The position numbers and the translations under genes were made by a program. DNA of 64,000 bases from Burkholderia sp. Ax-1724. GTDB lineage: Bacteria; Pseudomonadota; Gammaproteobacteria; Burkholderiales; Burkholderiaceae. The DNA lies in NCBI RefSeq assembly GCF_011752995.1, contig NZ_VWWL01000012.1, positions 124,001 to 188,000 on the forward strand, read 5' to 3'. This document shows, piece after piece, positions 1 through 8,588 of this stretch; position 1 is the first letter of the stretch, and each line of letters begins with the position of its first letter. Below the pieces are notes generated by a model, which saw only the letters and a list, made by a program, of their open reading frames with translations, searched no databases and was not told the DNA's origin.

Positions 1-312
1 AGGCTGTTGACCGATCTGGTATCCGGCGGTTCGTCCGATGCCGACTTGCTGCTAAGGAAGTTTGCCCGGAATCTGGCCTATGGCATCGCCAATCTTCAAC
101 AGATCGTCGCGCCCGGCATGTTCATTTTGCATGGGGATATCGCTGCGGGCGGGCAGACACTCCTCGATGCAATTGCACGGGAGGTCAATGACCTTTTGCC
201 TTGGCACCCGGGAGCCGCCCTGGAACTGGTTCTGGGCGACGCGGGCTATCTTGCCGGAATGCGCGGGGCGGCTGGACTGGTGCTGGCGGAGATGCTGCAG
301 ATCGCGACCTGA
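1..312 (+). CDS. ROK-family protein, C-terminal part (cut by window start)
   Basis: The reading frame is open from the first base and stops at 310-312, so only the last 103 residues are present. The visible part has the pattern of the ROK fold C-terminus (sugar kinases and related repressors): a segment like APGMFILHGDIAAGG, where ROK proteins have a 'P..ivlGG' strand, then a final helix of the type LGDAGYLAGMRGAAGLVLAE. The ATP- and sugar-binding motifs and any DNA-binding domain lie outside the window, so kinase and repressor cannot be told apart. The call is by eye from family pattern. Confidence 0.6.
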   Translation, partial: RLLTDLVSGGSSDADLLLRKFARNLAYGIANLQQIVAPGMFILHGDIAAGGQTLLDAIAREVNDLLPWHPGAALELVLGDAGYLAGMRGAAGLVLAEMLQIAT

Positions 313-380
313 CTGGTTGCGAGGTTGGCCGAACCGTTCCTGACTACCCCCAACTATCCTCACGCCACGACAGATTAGTT

Positions 381-402
381 AATGATAATAATTCTCATAT
401 GC
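381..402 (+). promoter_or_regulatory. Probable Fur box upstream of the TonB-dependent receptor
   Basis: The sequence GATAATAATTCTCATATGC (384-402) matches the classical 19-base Fur box at 13 of 19 positions by hand alignment. It is embedded in an AT-rich stretch unlike its GC-rich surroundings. It lies about 200 bases before the receptor start, where an iron-repressed promoter would be expected. Fur is known to repress such promoters when iron is plentiful; binding here is inferred. Confidence 0.65.
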
Positions 403-596
403 ATTGACGATCAACTTCCGCCTGCTTACAATCTGATTTTTCCAATCGGCTGAAATGCAGCGACGAGACAGGTTCGCGCCGTCGATCACGCCGTGGTGAA
501 GATATGTACTCCTGATTGAAAACTTTTCGCTCGGTGCCCTGTGCCGTTGCGAGCCGTGTCTCGTCGATCGCGGAGCAATGCTTCATCGTCCGTTCC

Positions 597-2852
597 ATGC
601 CCCTCGTTTCACCGTGTATGCACCCAACCTTTCGCCGCCGACGCTCGGCCCAATCATCATCGACCCCAACGCCGTTTGCCATCGCCGCCGCCCTGGCTGT
701 CGTGAGCCTCGGCTTGCCTTATGCGGCATGCGCATCGACGACCGACAGCGACACCGCGATCTCCGGCGATTCGGTGCGGAATGGGGCATCCGTCAACCCG
801 ACCCGTCCCGCGGCAAGCACCACGGCGGATAGCGGGCCCGGCAGCGAACTGAAGGCGATCGTCGTCACGTCAAAGCAGGAGAAAGCAAGCGCGTATGCAG
901 CGAGGTCGATACAGAGCGGCCCGTACGCCGGACTCGATGTGCTGGACGTACCTGCCACCGTCAACGTCGTGACGTCGGAACTGCTGAAGGCGCAGGCGGC
1001 CTCCGGCCTCTATGGCGGTTTGCGTAACGTGGCGGGCGTCGTTCGACAGCAATTGAGCGGCATCGCATATGATCAGTTATCCATAAGAGGCATCTCGCTC
1101 GACAACCGCAACAGCTATTTGCTGAACGGCGTCCTGCCCGTGGACAACAACATCTGGATGCCGATGGAGAACAAGGAGCGCGTCGAAGTGCTCAAAGGCG
1201 CCTCGGCGTTGTACTACGGCTTTATCGTCCCGGCCGGCGTGGTGAACATGGTCACGAAGCGCGCCGGGAGCGATCCCGTCACTTCGGCCTCGATCGTGGC
1301 GGATTCGCACGGGTCCATTGGTGCACACGCGGATATCGGCCGCCGTTTCGGCCCCGACAACCAGTTCGGCCTGCGCGTGAATGCGATGGACGAGCACGTC
1401 GAAACGCCTATCGACGGCGATCGCGGCTTTCGCCGCTTTGCCAGCGTGGCGCTGGACTGGCGCGCGACTAACCGTCTTTCGTTCAAGTACGACCTCGAAC
1501 ACATCGACCAGAATGTCGTCGAGCAGGCCGGCATTACGCCTCTCGCCGCGGTCAGCGGTGTCATCGCGCTTCCGCGTTTGCCCGATCCTTCCACGTTGCT
1601 GGTTCCGAACGACAGGAAAACGAATGCAACGGCGACCAGCCAGTTGCTGCGCGCCGACTATCTCTTTTCGGACAACTGGCGTGCCAATGTGGAAATCGGC
1701 CAGTCGATCACGCAGCGCAACCGTTGGCTATGGGTCTTCCAGAAATACAACGTCAACACCGGCGCGGGCACCTTGCAGGGCAGCCAGCAGGATGGACAGT
1801 TCTACGAGAGCAAGGTCGTACGCGCGGAAATCAACGGGCTGTTCGATACGGGCCGCCTTCACCATGACGTCACGTTTGGCGTGAACAAGACGTGGCAGTT
1901 TCAGCCCGATTTCACGACTTATTACTTTACGGCCTCGCAGAACCTCTACAACCCGATCAGCATCACGAACCTGAAGGCGGCGGGATCGAAGGCGTTCTAT
2001 GCGCAGCACACCTCGAATAGCGGGGCTTACGTATTCGATCGCATCGACCTGACGTCCTGGCTGCAATTCACGCCGGGCCTGCGTTACGCTTCGTATCATG
2101 CCACGCAGGCGTATACGCCCACGCAGGACGCCAATCACGTTTCGCCGGCCGCGAGCCTCGTGTTCAGGCTCACGCCGCAAACCAGCGTCTATGCGAGCTA
2201 TATCGAGGGGCTCGAATCGGCAGGCAGCGCGCCCGCGACCGCGGCGAACGCCTATCAGGTGCTGCCTGCCGCCGTGAGCCGGCAGGAAGAGCTCGGCGTG
2301 CGCCATCGCTTCGACAATGGCGGGATTTTCTCGGCGGCGCTGTTCCAGATCCGGCAGCCGGCCGCCAGCGCGAATGCCGACAATGTCTACGCATTAAACG
2401 GCGTGGGCCGCTACCGGGGAGTCGAATTCTCGTACCAGGGCGACATCACGCGCGATCTCTCGATCGTGACGACAGGCATGTGGCTGGACGCAACGCTGGT
2501 CGATAGCACCGATCCGACCACGCTCGGCAAGCGCCCGGAGAACACGCCGCGTTATACCGGAAGCGTCTTTCTGAATTATCGCGTGCCGCACGTCAACGGA
2601 TTTTCTGTCAATGGCGGGGCGTATTTCGTCGGCTCGCGTCCGATCAACGATGCGAACCAGGCCTACATTCCGGGCTATACGTTGTTCACGGCAGGAGCCC
2701 GCTACGACACGAAAATCTATGGCAAGGCGGCGAGTTTCCAGCTCAACGTGGAAAACGCCTTCAATAAGCACTACTGGGCGTCGGCCGGGTCGAGTCAGTT
2801 GGGTATCGGACTCGAACGCACCGTCATTCTCACCTCGACCTTCGACTTCTGA
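597..2852 (+). CDS. TonB-dependent siderophore receptor
   Basis: Outer-membrane receptor that would import a ferric siderophore using TonB energy. From the ATG at 597 the protein has 751 residues: a hydrophobic signal segment ending near PYAACAS, a TonB-box-like LKAIVVTSK, a plug domain (LDVPATVNVVTSELL, then LSIRGISLDNRNSYLLNG and RVEVLKGASALYYG) and a long beta-barrel ending in the aromatic TSTFDF expected of outer-membrane proteins. There is no extra N-terminal signalling domain, so no sigma/anti-sigma partner is implied. The start is uncertain: a TTG at 516 and an ATG at 618 are in frame and none has a clear ribosome site. A Fur box lies upstream. The siderophore cannot be named. Confidence 0.9.
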   Translation: MPLVSPCMHPTFRRRRSAQSSSTPTPFAIAAALAVVSLGLPYAACASTTDSDTAISGDSVRNGASVNPTRPAASTTADSGPGSELKAIVVTSKQEKASAYAARSIQSGPYAGLDVLDVPATVNVVTSELLKAQAASGLYGGLRNVAGVVRQQLSGIAYDQLSIRGISLDNRNSYLLNGVLPVDNNIWMPMENKERVEVLKGASALYYGFIVPAGVVNMVTKRAGSDPVTSASIVADSHGSIGAHADIGRRFGPDNQFGLRVNAMDEHVETPIDGDRGFRRFASVALDWRATNRLSFKYDLEHIDQNVVEQAGITPLAAVSGVIALPRLPDPSTLLVPNDRKTNATATSQLLRADYLFSDNWRANVEIGQSITQRNRWLWVFQKYNVNTGAGTLQGSQQDGQFYESKVVRAEINGLFDTGRLHHDVTFGVNKTWQFQPDFTTYYFTASQNLYNPISITNLKAAGSKAFYAQHTSNSGAYVFDRIDLTSWLQFTPGLRYASYHATQAYTPTQDANHVSPAASLVFRLTPQTSVYASYIEGLESAGSAPATAANAYQVLPAAVSRQEELGVRHRFDNGGIFSAALFQIRQPAASANADNVYALNGVGRYRGVEFSYQGDITRDLSIVTTGMWLDATLVDSTDPTTLGKRPENTPRYTGSVFLNYRVPHVNGFSVNGGAYFVGSRPINDANQAYIPGYTLFTAGARYDTKIYGKAASFQLNVENAFNKHYWASAGSSQLGIGLERTVILTSTFDF

Positions 2853-2855
2853 ACC

Positions 2856-2877
2856 ATGCCGGCTTGCGTGCCGGCAT
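2856..2877 (+). other. Intercistronic hairpin after the receptor gene
   Basis: A perfect 8-base inverted repeat (ATGCCGGC / GCCGGCAT) with a 6-base loop begins four bases after the receptor stop codon. No T-run follows, so it is more likely an mRNA-stabilising or attenuating hairpin than a complete terminator. It could make expression of the receptor differ from that of the two genes downstream. Confidence 0.45.
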
Positions 2878-2896
2878 AAACCTGCTCCTGCTCATC

Positions 2897-3727
2897 ATGC
2901 TTGATTTTGCTTTCCGTGTCTGGTCCGCTGCGACTCGCAGCTCTCATTCCTCAACGACGTCCCGTCATCGGGGCATGTGGTTTGCCGCGCTCGTGTTCGC
3001 TGTGAGTGTCGCCGGTTTTTCTCACGAGGTCATGGCGCAGTCCGTTCCCGCAGGCTCGCCGCCCGGCGTCGCGCTGCACAAGCGCGTTCTCTACGTGACC
3101 CGGCTTTCCCATCGCGATCGCGAGGAGGATGACAAGGTGCGGGCCCACCTGGAATCGCGCGGGATGTCGGTCACCATGGTGGACGAAAACACGCCGGCAA
3201 GCGCGTCGAATGGCATGGATCTCGTGATCATCTCTTCGGTCGTCAGCGCCCGCGACATGGTAGGCACGGGCTTTCGCGACGTGCCGATCCCGCTTCTCAC
3301 CTGGGAGTCCGATCTTTACGATTCGTTGCGCTTCACCGGCCAGAAGAAAGGGGAAGACTTCGGCGAACTGCAGAAGGAGCACTACGTGAGCGTGGTCAAC
3401 GCGCCGAGCCCGATCGCCGGTGGCGTACCCGCGGGAAAGCGTTGGGTCTATCCGCGTGATGACGAGATGGGGTGGGGCAGGCCAGGCCCCGGCGCGACCG
3501 TGATCGCGACCGTTCCCGGTGAACCGTCCCACGCCGTCGTGTTCGCCTATGAGAAGGGCTCCACCATGGATTACGACTTTATCGCCCCGGCACGGCGAGT
3601 CGCGCTGTTCCTCGGCAACCGGTCATTCGAAAAGCTGAGCAGCGATGGCCAGACACTATTCGATGCGGCCACGGACTGGGCGCTCGGCCAACCATCGTCG
3701 CCGGCAGCGCGTCAAGCTGCTCCATGA
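2897..3727 (+). CDS. Unknown exported protein in the iron-uptake operon
   Basis: 276 residues from the ATG at 2897. A second ATG at 2975 gives a cleaner signal peptide (MWFAALVFAVSVAGF, cleavage near VMA-QS), so either start is possible. The mature part begins with a strand-like HKRVLYVTRLSH, continues with alternating strands and helices (LVIISSVVSA, PLLTWESDLYDSL) and ends with LFLGNRSFEKLSSDGQTLFDAATDWALG. This is reminiscent of flavodoxin-like or ThuA/amidotransferase-like folds, but I do not recognise a named family and no catalytic residues are evident. It lies between a TonB receptor and a PepSY protein, so a periplasmic role in siderophore or metal handling is plausible but only inferred. 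Confidence 0.7.
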   Translation: MLDFAFRVWSAATRSSHSSTTSRHRGMWFAALVFAVSVAGFSHEVMAQSVPAGSPPGVALHKRVLYVTRLSHRDREEDDKVRAHLESRGMSVTMVDENTPASASNGMDLVIISSVVSARDMVGTGFRDVPIPLLTWESDLYDSLRFTGQKKGEDFGELQKEHYVSVVNAPSPIAGGVPAGKRWVYPRDDEMGWGRPGPGATVIATVPGEPSHAVVFAYEKGSTMDYDFIAPARRVALFLGNRSFEKLSSDGQTLFDAATDWALGQPSSPAARQAAP

Positions 3728-3763
3728 AATCGCGGGCACGGCATTCACTGTGCAGGAATAGGA

Positions 3764-4480
3764 ATGCCCCGGACAACCGTTCTACCTGATCGAAAGATGC
3801 AAATTTCTACTCGAGTCGCCGCCGCGAGTACCGGCAATACGACCCGCGCCACCACGCGCTCGCGCCGCAGCCAGTTTCTCAAATGGCTGCGCAAGATACA
3901 TGGCTGGGTCGGTCTGTGGGGGGCCGTCCTTGGGCTGCTGTTCGGTGTGACGGGCATATTGCAGAACCATCGGGCCGTCATGAAATTCCGCGTAGGCCAA
4001 GGGCCCGTGGTCTCGACCGTACAGTTGCCGGTTGCTGCCGGCTCGCTGAACGACCCGCGCGATTTAGGGAAGTGGGTTCGATCCGGGCTTCATCTCGACC
4101 GGCCGCCCTCCAGCGTGTCGCGTCAGCCTGCGCAGCCCGTGACCTGGGGAGATCAATCGGTCGTCCAGCCCGAGCGCTGGACTGCGCGATTCATTTCCCC
4201 GCGCTACTTCGTCAACGCCGAATATTGGAAAGGCGGCACATTCGTGTCGGTCGAGCGGCGGGAGCAGGGCGTCATCGGCATGCTGGAGGCGTTGCACCGA
4301 GCCAATGGCGCCAGCGCCGGATGGGTCCTGCTCGCCGACTCCATCGCGGGGAGCCTCGTGCTGCTGTCGCTAACGGGCGTGATTCTGTGGACCGAGCTCA
4401 ATCGCAAGCGCACGCTCGGGGCATGCCTATTCTTTGGTTCGATCATTGCCATGATCGTGTTTGCGCTGGAATCCGTTTGA
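3764..4480 (+). CDS. PepSY-associated transmembrane protein
   Basis: 238 residues. The ATG has an AGGAA-type ribosome site a few bases upstream. After a basic N-terminus comes the typical PepSY-TM opening LKWLRKIHGWVGLWGAVLGLLFGVTG (first membrane helix, about residues 40-66). A periplasmic stretch follows, then a membrane hairpin near the C-terminus (GWVLLADSIAGSLVLLSLTGVILW and a last helix ending at residue 238). Relatives are often encoded beside TonB-dependent iron receptors and may act as inner-membrane ferric-siderophore reductases or transport partners. That role is from family context; nothing here proves it. Confidence 0.8.
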   Translation: MPRTTVLPDRKMQISTRVAAASTGNTTRATTRSRRSQFLKWLRKIHGWVGLWGAVLGLLFGVTGILQNHRAVMKFRVGQGPVVSTVQLPVAAGSLNDPRDLGKWVRSGLHLDRPPSSVSRQPAQPVTWGDQSVVQPERWTARFISPRYFVNAEYWKGGTFVSVERREQGVIGMLEALHRANGASAGWVLLADSIAGSLVLLSLTGVILWTELNRKRTLGACLFFGSIIAMIVFALESV

Positions 4481-4498
4481 CGGAGCCAGAAAAAGAAA

Positions 4499-4529
4499 AA
4501 GGACTTATGGCGAAACGCCATAAGTCCTT
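4499..4529 (-). terminator. Rho-independent terminator of tRNA-Pro (minus strand)
   Basis: A perfect 14-base stem (4499-4512 with 4516-4529) closes a 3-base loop. Read on the minus strand, a T-rich run (complement of 4485-4500) follows the stem, directly downstream of the tRNA. On the plus strand the hairpin follows the PepSY gene but only a short T-containing stretch comes after it, so it may act in both directions less efficiently. Confidence 0.8.
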
Positions 4530-4538
4530 GATTTTCTT

Positions 4539-4615
4539 TGGTCGGAGCGAAAGGATTCGAACCTTCGACCCTCTGATCCCAAATCAGATGCGCTACCAGG
4601 CTGCGCTACGCTCCG
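4539..4615 (-). tRNA. tRNA-Pro (anticodon TGG)
   Basis: 77 bases on the minus strand, with encoded CCA. The acceptor arms CGGAGCG/CGCTCCG pair, the D arm (GTAGCGCAGCCTGGTAGCGC) is the usual proline type, the anticodon stem-loop reads CTGATTTGGGATCAG and the T loop is GGTTCGAATCC. The UGG anticodon reads all CCN codons when modified. A strong terminator lies directly downstream. Confidence 0.95.
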
Positions 4616-4884
4616 ACAAGCCAAAGATTATAGGTGGAGCCAGCCGATCGCGTCAATCGTTTGGTCTGTTTTGGTCTATATGTACCCCTCGGCGCAAGGC
4701 AAAGAACCCGGGCCACGAGCCTGAAACATGCAATACCCCGCGCGCACCGTCCCCCGCCACTCGGCGCGCGAACTCATCGCGACGCCGAGTGCGGCTTGAT
4801 CCATCGGGAGCGCAATCCGGGCATCCAACGCAGCGGTTCGAGCGCCGCCAGATCATCGTCGCCGGGTGCCTGCGAATGCGGCGC

Positions 4885-5061
4885 TCAATGTCGCGGCCAC
4901 TTCCAATGCGGCATATGCAGATGCTGATGCGTCCAGTGATGCAGCATGCCTTCGCCGTCGTGTTCGCGCCGGTAGGTTTTCGATTCGAAAACCGACAGCG
5001 CCACCAGCACGAGCAGACCTACTGCGAGTCCGATCAGACCTGCGATCGATTCAGCGTCCAT
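4885..5061 (-). CDS. Small His-rich single-pass membrane protein
   Basis: 58 residues on the minus strand. The start ATG has a CAGGAG ribosome site about 7 bases upstream. Residues 5-25 (SIAGLIGLAVGLLVLVALSVF) form one membrane helix. The short tail is rich in His and Trp (MLHHWTHQHLHMPHWKWPRH), which could bind metal or heme. I do not recognise a family. The reading frame, ribosome site and protein-like composition support a real gene despite its size. Overlapping frames on the other strand look like noise. Confidence 0.65.
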   Translation of the reverse strand: MDAESIAGLIGLAVGLLVLVALSVFESKTYRREHDGEGMLHHWTHQHLHMPHWKWPRH

Positions 5062-5238
5062 GGCAGTCTCCTGAAACGTTCGGCCATGAGCCTATAGTAG
5101 ATCAGGGCACGCGAAATCTCACGAAATGGCCGCTCGGGCCTGGGCGCGACGGCGTCATGCCGCGCGCTTTGCGGGTAGACTCTCGGCGCGCCGGCGGACG
5201 GTTTGTCCGCCTACCTTTTGCTCCGGAGACGACTGCCG

Positions 5239-5406
5239 ATGATCCGCGTTCTAACCCTTGCCTTGCTGCTGTGCGCCGGCGTTGCCGGCTGCGCGGACAA
5301 TCCGTCCGGCCACCACGGCGGCCCGCCGCACGATCCCGCCGATTACCACGGCGTGCCGACCGACGATCGGCCGCCCTCGATGGTGCCCGCGCCGCCGGCG
5401 GAGTGA
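5239..5406 (+). CDS. Small Pro/His-rich lipoprotein
   Basis: 55 residues. The ATG is preceded by GGAG with about 10 bases spacing. The N-terminus MIRVLTLALLLCAGVAGC is a lipoprotein signal with lipobox VAGC, so Cys18 would be lipidated. The rest (ADNPSGHHGGPPHDPADYHG...) is short, unstructured and rich in Pro, Gly and His. Function unknown. Confidence 0.6.
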   Translation: MIRVLTLALLLCAGVAGCADNPSGHHGGPPHDPADYHGVPTDDRPPSMVPAPPAE

Positions 5407-5892
5407 GCACGCTGCGCATGCCACGCGGGTCGGCGCCGGCTAGCTACGCGTGAAGCGGCGGGGCGCGCGTTAAAAATGCCCATCAGGCGCGCCCATAAGA
5501 AGCTCAGGCAGGAAGCGCAGCCAGCAAGCGTAGCGAGAAGCCGCACGGAAAGACCGCTGACAAACTGACCAAGAAAGCGTGACAAAGAAAGCGCGCGAAG
5601 CGCGTCAGCGAGCGAGTCTGCGAAATGAAAACGGCGAGGGGAGGGAGGCGAAGTGCCGGCGCGGGCACGCCGGCACCTCTGACCCGCGCTGACTGTTCGC
5701 GCGGAGAGCACGGGCTGAAATCATTCTAGGGTGCGTGCGTTATGTGATATGTATGCGCTTGTTTCAATCCGTAACCGGCTGTCGTCCCGCGAAAAACCGG
5801 CGCAGCGCAGCGTTCCCGATTTCGCGCGCTCGCGGCGCGGCCGGGTTGCGGCGCAATAAAGAGATATTCGACACAAAGAGATACGCGACGCG
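5407..5892. other. Non-coding stretch between the lipoprotein gene and the MATE gene
   Basis: About 490 bases with no convincing gene on either strand. Open frames here are arginine- and alanine-rich and lack ribosome sites. I see no tRNA or clear terminator. Confidence 0.5.
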
Positions 5893-7248
5893 CTATGCCG
5901 CCGCAATCCCGCGCGAAACGCGCGGCAAATAACGCACGAGCGTCACCCCGCGCGCGGCCATGAAGATCAGCAGCGCAAGCCACAGCCCGTGATTGCCGTA
6001 CCACGCGAGCAATGCCGACGATGCCGCGACGAATACCGCGAGCGATACCGCCATCGACAACATCAACTCGCGCGTACGCGTCGCGCCGATGAACACGCCG
6101 TCGAGCAGGAAGCCCCACACCGAGATCACCGGCGAGAGCGCCGCCCACGGCAGATAGGTGTCGGCGGCCGCGCGCACCGCCGCCTGATCGGTCAGCCGCC
6201 CGATGATCCACGCGCCCGCGCCCCAGTAGACGAGCGCGAATCCCACCGCCCCGATGGCCGACCATAGTGCGGTGATCCTGACCGCCTGCGTGAACGCGCG
6301 GCGGTCGCGCGCGCCGATTGCCGCGCCGACGAGCGCCTCGGCCGCGTGCGCGAAGCCATCGAGTCCGTATCCCATGAAGGTCTGGAAGTTGAGCAACAGA
6401 GCGTTGGCCGCGAGCGTCGCATCGCCCTGACGCGCGCCGAGATGCGCGAACCAGCCGAACGACGACAGCAGGCACAGCGTGCGCACGAAGATGTCGCGAT
6501 TGAGCACGACGAGCCGCCTGAGCGCCGCGCCATCGAATACGGCGGCGCGGCTCAGCTTCGGCAGGCCGCGCGGTCTGCCGTGCCACAGCAGGGCGAGGCC
6601 GAGCACGAAGCCGAGCGCGTCGGCGGTTGCGGTGGCCGCGCCGATGCCGGCCACGCCCCAATCGAATGCATAGACGTAGAGCAGCACGGCGACGATATTC
6701 ACGCCGTTGATGAACGCCTGCGACAGCAGCGCGAGCCGCACCCGCTGCGTGCCGAGCAGCCAGCCGAGCACGACGTAGTTGCCGAGCGCGAGCGGCGCGG
6801 CCCAGATGCGCGCATGGCAATAGATCTGCGCGTGCCGTTGCACGGCATCGCTGCCGCCGATCAGGCGCAGCGCGCAGCCGATCAGCGGTGCCTGCAATAG
6901 CAGCACCGCCGCGCCGATCGCGGCCGCCATCAGCAGCGCGCGCACGACGGTGTTGCGCAGTTCGTCATGGTTGTCCGCGCCGTGCGCCTGCGCGACGAGG
7001 CCCGTCGTGCCCATGCGCAGGAAGCCGAAGCCCCAGAACACGAAGTTGAAGAAGAGCCCGCCGAGCGCGACGCCGCCGAGATACGAGGCATCGTCCAGAT
7101 GGCCGGCGACGGCGGTGTCGACCGCGCCGAGAATCGGCTGCGTCAGGTTGGCGAGGACGATCGGAAACGCCAGCGCGAGCACGCGCCGGTGCCAGCGCAC
7201 CGGCAGCGCGGGCGCGAGGGGGCCGGCGGTTTCTACCGTGTCGCTCAA
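5893..7248 (-). CDS. MATE-family efflux transporter (DinF-like)
   Basis: 451 residues if started at the TTG at 7248, which overlaps the stop of the upstream DUF2288 gene and has CAGGAA a few bases before it. Longer starts would add an arginine-rich stretch that overlaps that gene. The protein opens with RRVLALAFPIVLANLTQPILGAVDTAVAGHL, the signature first helix of DinF-type MATE carriers. About twelve hydrophobic helices follow, with repeated GAA/GxG patterns. Such proteins export cationic drugs or toxic metabolites in exchange for Na+ or H+; the substrate is unknown. Coupled translation with DUF2288 suggests one operon. Confidence 0.85.
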   Translation of the reverse strand: MSDTVETAGPLAPALPVRWHRRVLALAFPIVLANLTQPILGAVDTAVAGHLDDASYLGGVALGGLFFNFVFWGFGFLRMGTTGLVAQAHGADNHDELRNTVVRALLMAAAIGAAVLLLQAPLIGCALRLIGGSDAVQRHAQIYCHARIWAAPLALGNYVVLGWLLGTQRVRLALLSQAFINGVNIVAVLLYVYAFDWGVAGIGAATATADALGFVLGLALLWHGRPRGLPKLSRAAVFDGAALRRLVVLNRDIFVRTLCLLSSFGWFAHLGARQGDATLAANALLLNFQTFMGYGLDGFAHAAEALVGAAIGARDRRAFTQAVRITALWSAIGAVGFALVYWGAGAWIIGRLTDQAAVRAAADTYLPWAALSPVISVWGFLLDGVFIGATRTRELMLSMAVSLAVFVAASSALLAWYGNHGLWLALLIFMAARGVTLVRYLPRVSRGIAAA

Positions 7249-7553
7249 GCGCGTTCCTGCACGCAAACCCACGGGGACACGACCACGGCCCAGAGGTCGG
7301 GGTCGCGCGCCGCGAAGTCGGCGGCGGTTTCGGACTGCACGCGCTCGACGAGGCCGGCGGAGAGCCATTGCGTGACCTGCGCGGTGTCGTCGCTGGCGAT
7401 CGCTTCGGCGACACTCACGAGATCGAGGTCGCGCGCGACGCGCAGCAGCATGCCGCGCGCAAAGAAGCGTTCGAGTTCGCTCCAGCCGATCTTGGCGGTT
7501 TCGCCGAGCAGCTTGGCGTACAGGGGGCTGTGGGGGGCGTCGTTGGAAGTCAT
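7245..7553 (-). CDS. DUF2288 family protein
   Basis: 102 residues from the ATG at 7553. The pattern SPLYAKLLGETAKIGWSELERFFARG near the start and DPDLWAVVVSPWVCVQERA at the end are hallmarks of DUF2288, a small soluble family of unknown function in proteobacteria. The last codons overlap the TTG start of the MATE transporter, so the two are translationally coupled. Confidence 0.8.
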   Translation of the reverse strand: MTSNDAPHSPLYAKLLGETAKIGWSELERFFARGMLLRVARDLDLVSVAEAIASDDTAQVTQWLSAGLVERVQSETAADFAARDPDLWAVVVSPWVCVQERA

Positions 7554-8314
7554 CGTAAGCGGGGTCGAACGGGGGTCGTTACTATAAACCATCGGCGCGG
7601 GCTCGCCGGACGGGCCGCAGGTCCGGCTCGTGCGGGTTGGCGGAGCGAAGGCTGCGATGTTTATCGAAGCCTTCGATTCCTCCGTCGATTTCTGATGCCC
7701 GGATTTTGAACCTTCAGGTTATTGGATTCAACGGCGCGATCGGGCGATGCGCGCAACCGTTGCATACACTTCGCCTGTGATGCAATTGTCAGATTGTGGT
7801 CCGATTGAGTGAACGGGAAACACGGCTGAATGTGGATTAATCATTTGTCGGTAGATATGCCGATATTAATATTTCGCTATTCGCGAATTTCGCAATGAAA
7901 AAGGTAAAATGACTTATTTATAATAGACAAATAAGAAATCGGCCTGTTGCGTGCGTTGGCGCACCAAGTTTATTCGGTATCGAGAAAGTCGGTTTCGGGC
8001 TGGGCCTATTAGTTAAAATCGGCCAATGATCTTTTGTCAGTTGTTTTGTGGCCGATTTCCGCAGACGTGGTCAGCCCTTTGGCAGACGGCGCACGCCGGA
8101 AATTTCATTTATGTGATTTGTCCCGCTTTAGATCAAACAGCCGGCGCATTTAGCCAGGCTCATTGCGACATTTCCGGTTCGCGATTTGCGGAATCCGTAC
8201 GGCCTGTCACATTGACCGCAAAAATAATGGATTGCGCTTGTAAATGCAGGTTGTTAGATTTCGTTCTGGCGCATGGTGAACCGGTCCTTTGCCGATATGC
8301 GCCGAACCCCCGTT
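7554..8314. other. AT-rich intergenic region ending in a terminator
   Basis: About 760 bases. From roughly 7700 to 8300 the composition drops sharply in GC compared with the neighbouring genes (for example TTATTTATAATAGACAAATA near 7914). The one open frame of any length on the plus strand (8026-8316) is rich in Cys, lacks a ribosome site and resembles no family I know. The stretch ends in a strong plus-strand terminator, so an untranslated RNA may be made here. Otherwise I see nothing coding. Confidence 0.5.
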
Positions 8315-8342
8315 AGCCCGGCTCCGTGCCGGGCTTTTTTTC
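8315..8342 (+). terminator. Rho-independent terminator
   Basis: Stem AGCCCGGC/GCCGGGCT with a 5-base loop, followed by a run of T at 8335-8342. It faces the plus strand, where no recognised gene precedes it for more than 2.5 kb (last plus gene ends at 5406). This is the main reason to suspect a small RNA upstream. Confidence 0.8.
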
Positions 8343-8441
8343 GCCGGATGCGTGGGGATTTTGCCGGGCGGATTTCGCTTCCTTCATTGCGAATTCACAT
8401 GCGTCACCGATCATGGCCGATTATCTTTTATCGTACGGGTC

Positions 8442-8549
8442 ATGACCTGGCTGATCATTTTTCTCGGCGTATGGCCCATTGCGCTGGGGCTGTTATTGCG
8501 CTTTGCCGTGCGCATCGATCCGCGTTCCGGACGCTGGCGCCGCCGCTAA
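8442..8549 (+). CDS. Possible 35-residue membrane protein
   Basis: ATG at 8442 gives MTWLIIFLGVWPIALGLLLRFAVRI and then a short basic tail DPRSGRWRRR. One membrane helix followed by positive charges fits a small inner-membrane protein with the tail inside. The ribosome site is weak (ACGGG). It could be chance, but the helix/positive-tail pattern is typical of real small proteins. Confidence 0.45.
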   Translation: MTWLIIFLGVWPIALGLLLRFAVRIDPRSGRWRRR

Positions 8550-8588
8550 CCGGTGAATAGGCGATTGCGCTCGCCGGCACAGCCTGCG

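Noticed and set aside
4866-5453. Plus-strand open frame of 195 residues across the small membrane protein and lipoprotein genes
   Set aside because: Arg/Ala-rich shadow. The minus-strand 58-residue gene and the plus-strand lipoprotein have better starts and signals.
8026-8316. Cys-containing open frame in the AT-rich region
   Set aside because: No ribosome site or family pattern. Its end beside a terminator is suggestive, so it is mentioned only as part of the possible RNA region.
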